This document shows, in pieces, positions 51,801 to 58,800 of a stretch of DNA of 64,000 bases (positions within the stretch are counted from its first letter, which is position 1; each line of letters starts with the position of its first letter). The notes beneath the pieces are model-generated. The model searched no databases, was not told where the DNA came from, and worked only from the letters and a program-made list of their open reading frames with translations. This DNA comes from Siderastrea radians (taxonomy: Eukaryota; Cnidaria; Anthozoa; Scleractinia; Rhizangiidae), in the NCBI GenBank assembly GCA_964017195.1, contig OZ024889.1, positions 59,543,858 through 59,607,857 on the forward strand. The letters run 5' to 3'. The translations under genes and the position numbers were made by a program.

Positions 51801-54800
51801 CCCCTGATGAAGACTAGCAGTATTGCAGTCAAAACATCGAAATTAACAACTCAAAGTGATTCCATCGTGAGACAAACGAATAAACATTCATCTTGCCTAT
51901 CTTACACCACGATGAACAATAAACACATCTTTAATGACACATTCCGTTATGTCCTACAGTGAATGTAGATATTTCTGTTAATGATGAATTATAATCATTA
52001 TTATCACTGTAAATGTTATCACTATGAAGTCATGATCAGTGATCAGAGGCAGATCCAAGATTTTCTGGGGGGGGGGGGGGGTAAGCACTAGAGGGGAAAG
52101 GCAAACCTAGGGGTCTGGACTACTCTGGCAGCAAATTTTCGTATTAAGTTTTGAAAGAGCAGATGGCACATCAATGAACGATCAAAAGGGACAAAAGTAA
52201 TAACAAAAGTAATAAACTTGTTTCTCTACATACCTTTCTCTCCTGGTCATATGGGTAAGGGTTGCAACCCCCTCAACCCCACCCATTGAAATCAGGAATC
52301 TGTAATCACTTTTATCAGGAAATCATCCCATAGAAGGTAAAAGTTTTAGTGATTGACTGCCATACTAATATAAGCTTGCAACAGCCATTTGTCCTACAGT
52401 GAAACTCTGGCACTTACCAGTGCTCATGAAGGATTCCTGCTGTGAGAAAAACTGCCTATGCCCTTGAGTCAGTCTCATGAAAGTACTATGGAATTTAATT
52501 AGAGATGCTCACATCGATGTGTGTCACATTGATTTATAAATTGGAAATAGTTGCTAGTACGATGGACAATGGTATACACAAATTGTGATATATTTCATAA
52601 TTGTTAAGTGCCCCAAAACAAAGGAGGTCTGGTCTGAGGTAATTGTTATCATGTTAATTACTTGTGTGCACAGATGTCCTCAGTCTGAGGCTTATGAAAG
52701 AAGACAGGACCCCAATGGTATGTACATGAAGCACCTGCTGAAACATGTTATGAATGACACCAAGGTTGAGGATGTTCTACATCAAGTGGCATCAGGTAGG
52801 AGGCCAAAAATCAAGATACTCAAGCTTTGTTTTAAGCAGTTTCTTATGTAAAAAAATTTTAAGGACTTGACAGTCAAAAGGTCTATCTAAATGTAGCCAC
52901 GTGTTCATTCCCAGTGGGTGGCCACAAATTGAGCCATAAATGTGTGAGCTGATGCCCACAAGGCATGTAGCACTTAAACTCATCACTAAAAGATGAGCTT
53001 GGAGGGAGGTGCCAGAAAGGAAAGGTGGAGCCATGCGATATAGACACAGCGCACGGAGGGTGACCATGGGAACCCTGTGAGCTGCAACCACCGGACACCA
53101 TCACAATGAGTAATCAGTGGAAAAACTGAGGGGGGGATACTTACCAACCAGGGAGGGATGGGGAGGGGCAGCAAGTAAAAACAGCGCAAACTACAGCGGT
53201 TGAAAATGCGAGCAAACAGCAAACTGCACAGACACAAACTCGAGAGCTGTAAAATATCAGTGGCCCCTGCCAGATCTTACCGCAATCCAAGGGGGGTTAG
53301 CAGCCACAAGCCCCAAGCGAGCCTAGCATTTTGCTTCGAGTTTAACTTTGCCTAAATTACATTTAGCCACATTTAACTGAAGTAATGTACTACTTACTGA
53401 CTTCGCCTCATTAACTGTTGATGACGTGATGTTAACTTCTCCTTATTATTTCCAAGATGTTGAAGGGGAGGTTAAAACAAACCAGTGGGTGGAGCGTCAG
53501 CGCCCACAGTATCATACCACTACAACCAGGAGTTTTAGCTTGTGTGACCCCATTGTCCCAGATGAACATGCTGATGGGAGACAAAAGCTATGGCATGACA
53601 TACACAGTAAGTCTGGCATATTTTAGTTAAATTAGACGACCCCCTACCAGAGTCAAAGCTTCAGTTAAACTCATCACCAATTGATGAGCTTTGGACCAGG
53701 TCCCCATTTCTCAAGACTCTTGATATTAACTCACCATGCCCAATAAAATTAGAATAACTTCAAATTCATTTTTTAAGCCATTGATGGTGTTAAAATTTAG
53801 CTGACAAAATCAATAAAAACTGAAAAAGCCTGTTGAAGAATATTTTTATCATGCACATAAAAAAGCTCTTGGGCCCGGTAAGTCATCACAAGTCTCGGGA
53901 AATGGACCCCAAGTGCCTTAAAAGGTAATTGTGAAGCCTGATGCAGAACAAGCATAGCAGGAGGGTAACCACCTCAACTCTGCAAGTAGGAACACCCCCA
54001 GGTTGGGGGGAGAGGGCTGCATCCTTGGACCTCAGGGTGCCACTGAGGGTCTGAAACTGTGACCCTGTTTAGGACAAAAAAATTCCCTAAAATATCAACC
54101 CTGTTTAGGACACCCCCATTTTAGGTTCGTGTCTAGGACAAATGACAAAATGCACATTCTCCTGTTTTACACAATTTTTAAGTGTTTTAGAGACTGGCAA
54201 ATTTCTCCAATCTAGGATTACTGAATACTGTATGAGCCACATTTAACGACGACACTCGTGCAACCATATCCCGGATACCAAACACGAGAAAGGGTGTTTC
54301 ATCAGGATATCCAAACCCTGAGAAACGGGTTGAAAAAACTAGGCACAGCTGAGTTTTTTTTTACCGACTTCGAGGTGTTTGGATACCTGATGAAACGCAC
54401 TCCTTCGAGTTTTTTATATGGCTTCTCAAACCATTCATAATTCTTGGAGAAATTCAAAGCAAAAGTTCGCAAAATTCTATGTTAATTAAGATCCGGTATC
54501 CAAACCACCGTCACGGTAGTGATTTCCTTTGTTTTCTCTTTATGAATTATTAATGAGTTTGAGAAGCCATATCAAAAACTGAAGAGTGTTTCATCAGGTA
54601 TCCAAATACCTCAAAGTCAGTTAAAAAAACTTAGCTGCTCCTTGTTTTTTCATTATTTTAACCCCTTCTCATGCAGTGTTTGAATATCCTGATGAAACAC
54701 TTTCTCGTGTTTGATATATTTCATTTATAGTACTGTTGGTTTTCAATAGAGCGCCTTTCAAATGAGTGTTGTAAAACCAAAACCAAAGTAATTACCCCAG

Positions 54801-55826
54801 CCAATCATAACAAACACAAATTACCCAATGAACCAATCAGGACTCGAAGCAAGTACATGTAACCGACGTCAAGCGCGGGAAAACACGTACGAGGAAGTCA
54901 CGATTGGTTTGAGTTTTACTTCTGATTGGTCGAGAAAGTGGCGCGAGGTTTTTTAACCAATCACAGAGCGAGGTAAAGCAAAACCAAAGCAAAGCGCGAA
55001 TTACTTTCGACACTCAATTGAAAACCGCTCTAAAACCAAAACCAAAGTAATTACTTCTGCCAATCACGACAAACACAAATTATCTAAGGAGACAATCAGA
55101 TCTCAAATCAAATACATGTAATGGATGCCAAGTGTGGGAAAATGCATGCAACACAGACAAAATTGGATTTAGTTCTACTTCTGATTGGTTGAATGGAACA
55201 AGATTTTTAAACCAATAACAGATCTAAGTAAAGCAATACCACAGCAAATGTGAATTACTGTCGACACTCAATTGAAAACCGCTCTATTCTGCAACATGAG
55301 ATGGTCAGTATGACTACGGGACTCTTCTTTTTTTCATTTCCTCCAGAACTCCCACAGAAGCGACACATCAAGATTGAGTCAGGCATTAGGATAGAGATCA
55401 GCTTTGAACACCTCAACTGGCTGTCAAATGCAATTGTGTTGTGTTTAAGAGTGACAGACTTGGGAGAGGCAACATTCTGTGATGCCAGCTTGATGTTACA
55501 AAACTTGCCATTGGTAATTGCTTCATAAAATTCTTCTTTGTTGAAGGAACCCTGGTGGGAAAATGGGCTTCAGGGACAATTTTGTTGATTATGTAGTTTT
55601 CAGCTTGAAATCACTTTTTTAGCATACAGATATACTTGTTCTCTGTCTCAATTTCTTAAATTGCATTATGTGCATTTAAGGACGCTGCCTCCTTTTGTTA
55701 CTGCACATGCGTTCTGCGCATCTCGGGATATTCAGGTTTCTTAAGGAATTTGCCCACTAACACAACGATATTTTTGCGCGGTTTATGACTATGTGGAAAA
55801 AGCAAATCTTAGTAAGGGCTATCAGA

Positions 55827-55862
<36 letters not shown>

Positions 55863-58800
55863 CAGAGATAATTGAGCTTAAATTTGTAAAGAAATTGCCA
55901 TACATTCTTGTATTTTAATGCTTTTTTAGAATTATGGTCGCTTAATTATCTGTGAAAAATGCATGGCTACCCACATTTTTCTTTTTGGATTCCAATAACC
56001 CTTGCTAAGATCTATTTTTTCCCCATAGTCATAACCTTTTCAAAAATACACTTGTATTAGGAGGCACCATCCTTAATTGAGAAATTATGCACAAATAATT
56101 TTGTCTTGAGGAAATTTGTGCAAATATGTTAAGAAAACTTCTGATGTGTTGTTCCAAAAAATATCCATACTCCTCCCATGAACGATTTTTAAAGTTTGGA
56201 TCCTCCCACCCCACTGGAAATTCCAGTTTAGTTTCAAACTTTCCTTGAAAAATTTTGGCTTTTGATATCCCCGCCCTCCTTGGAATTTCCATTAGCCTAT
56301 GTTGTAGCTTCCGTGGGGTGGGTATGGATATAATTTTTCTGGAACCTCACATTGCATAGGGAAATTTTGATTATCATACTGTACTTAATTGTAAATCAAA
56401 TTGAAATCATTATTAAATCATTTGTCATTTAGAAACATTTTTAAAAATTGTGTATCTGCAGCATAGCACACGTGTTTGCTTAGTCTATTAGCATTACCGT
56501 AAACTGCCGCTTATAAGCCCCCCCACTTATAAGCCCCCCCCCCCCCTATTATAGGCCCATCTACCTGTAAACAAAAAAGATACATCCGGTTATAAGCCCT
56601 CTCAGACATAAGCCCCCCCTCAAGTTTTCCTTGTTTCCTTAATGTTAAGCACTCTCACAGAACACTGTGAAGATGAACTCTGAGCTTCTGTTTTGTTACT
56701 TTTATTATGACCTATCAAAGGTTAGTTAAAAACTGGTAAATTAAAAACGTATTTTGATCAACACTGCTGTGGCTCATTTTGAAACATTGTTTTTTATTCC
56801 GCTTCTTAGCCCCCCCCCCCCCCTGGATATAAGCTCCTCCATTTATAAGCCCACCCAAAACCTCTTACAAAGTGGTATAAGCCCAGGGCTTATAAGCCAC
56901 AGTTTATGGTATGTCATTTAGAACTGCAACTTCAATAAACCAGTTTTTCATTTTTAGGATGTTCAGAATATTCACTTCCATCCTGCAACAACCAATGTAC
57001 TGAGACAGGTTGTGCAGGTAAGATTCTTGTACATTAAGTTTAAGAATTATAGAATACAAGTATGGTGCCATACTTTCATAACCAGTGATGCAGACTTGAC
57101 AGAAAGAATTTAAAATAATTATGTTAACGTGGGATCCAGGCAGACATTAGTGCCTGGATTGATAGCTATTCAGTTAAATGAAGTTACACTAAATTACAGG
57201 TAACTAACTAAGTTATTTAACTTAGAAATTACAGTAATTAACTTGTCTGAGCCATGTTGGGGATATTGAATTTTTTTATTACAAGGAGTAATTCACTTAA
57301 CTGCAGACAAAGTTAAACAGGCGGACTTGCTTTTATTGGTTTATATGAGTTATCAAGATTCCATCATAGGTGATAAACAAGAGCCTTTTTATATTTGATT
57401 ATAATTTGAAAATTTTCAACAGAAGAGTGCAGAATCTCAGAATGGAATAGCTGCACGCTGTTTGCAGATGGAACAAGACAAATCTTCTTCTAGTCCCGTG
57501 GAAAGGATCAGTGACATCTATAACATTCAGAGGCTCAAGGTATCTAAAGTTAGGAAAGGCAGGGTTGTGATTGTTATCTGCTTTCTTCTGACGCGTATCG
57601 ATGGTACCAAGCTTTAAATAATGTGCTTGGAAAATTTTGGTCTGCAGGGTTTGAACAGGTCACAGGAAACTTGAAAAAACATGGAATTTTAGAAGTAATA
57701 TATCAACAACTCGGGCTTCGTGTTTCATCAGGGTATCCAAACACCGAGAAACTAATGAAAGCATGAGGCCACAGGCCAAGTGCTTTTGTTTCGAGGTGTT
57801 TGGATACCCTGATGAAACACGAAGCCCGAGTTGTTGATATGACTTCTCAGTTACGCATAATAAACAATAGATAATCAACACTTTACTGACAAGCAAAATT
57901 TGTTTGCTTTTGTGAGCAAAAGCTTGTGATTAGCACGTAGTTAGTTGTTTGCAATGCCGGAAAAAAATGCTACGTTTTTTGCAAACCATTTATGGCAATG
58001 TTAAAATTTGCATTGGCGTCCTTTTCAATCGTGCGACAGAAGCACCTTCAAAATCATCCTGTTTCGGCTGCCAAAAAGTTGAAGAGACAAAAAATCCTTA
58101 CTGGCCCTGTGCAGGCTTAAAAGTAAATCTCAGGAAGGTAAGTCAGGGAGCGGCAAGTGAAACGAGTAATAAAATTTGCTGTTATCAAGCTGGGAAGCGC
58201 ATGAATTCAAAGATTGCCTTCACCGAGTGCGAAGACTTGAAAAACAGGTGGAGCTTTCCCAGCAAGTCTCAGGTACAATGGAGAAAAAATTGTCCACAGT
58301 GTTATTTTAGCAATGTTCATGAATTGCTCTGTAAACGTAAATTTCGTGAACTGCAATGCAAACATAAATGCTAACTGCAAACAATAATTTATCATGGAAG
58401 ATAATATAAACATTTGTTCAAGCACTGCACTGCTTTTGCTAATTGATTTCCAAACACACGTGTTTGGAAATCCCACTACGTGTGTTTGGGCAAGAACATC
58501 ATGCTAGCCCACATATAAGGCACTAATAACATTTACAATCCTATATGAATATATACACCAACTAATTAACGCACCTACCTCCACTAACACACACTTTCCT
58601 TCACTTGTACTCACTTTCCTTCATTTGTACTCACTTTCCTTCATTTGTACTCACTTTCCTTCATTTGTACTCACTTCCCTTCACTTGTACTCACCTTCAC
58701 ATTAGTGCCTTATATGTGGGCTAGCATGATGTTCTTGCCCTATATGTGGGCTACCATGACGTTCTGGCCTGTGTTTGGATATCCAAACACGCTTGATTTC

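Larger units (their letters stand above)
50519..51905 (-). mobile_element. Penelope-like retroelement fragment
   Basis: Minus strand. From right to left it reads the RT core motif GSPVSAVIANLYMEE (about 51765-51720), YVDD (about 51665), the RT thumb (51624-51358), then a GIY-YIG nuclease (YKIPRECGKVYIGETGRAMQ at about 51085-51020, DRDPHWYTRRVKEAI near 50870). RT plus GIY-YIG is diagnostic of Penelope-like elements. The N-terminal RT part is missing and the frame is broken by stops and shifts. Both ends carry an inverted copy of an about 100-base segment. Confidence 0.87.

Noticed and set aside
57949..58374. 141-codon frame with many Cys
   Set aside because: Lies in the last intron of the plus-strand gene between repeats; no recognisable domain or splice support.
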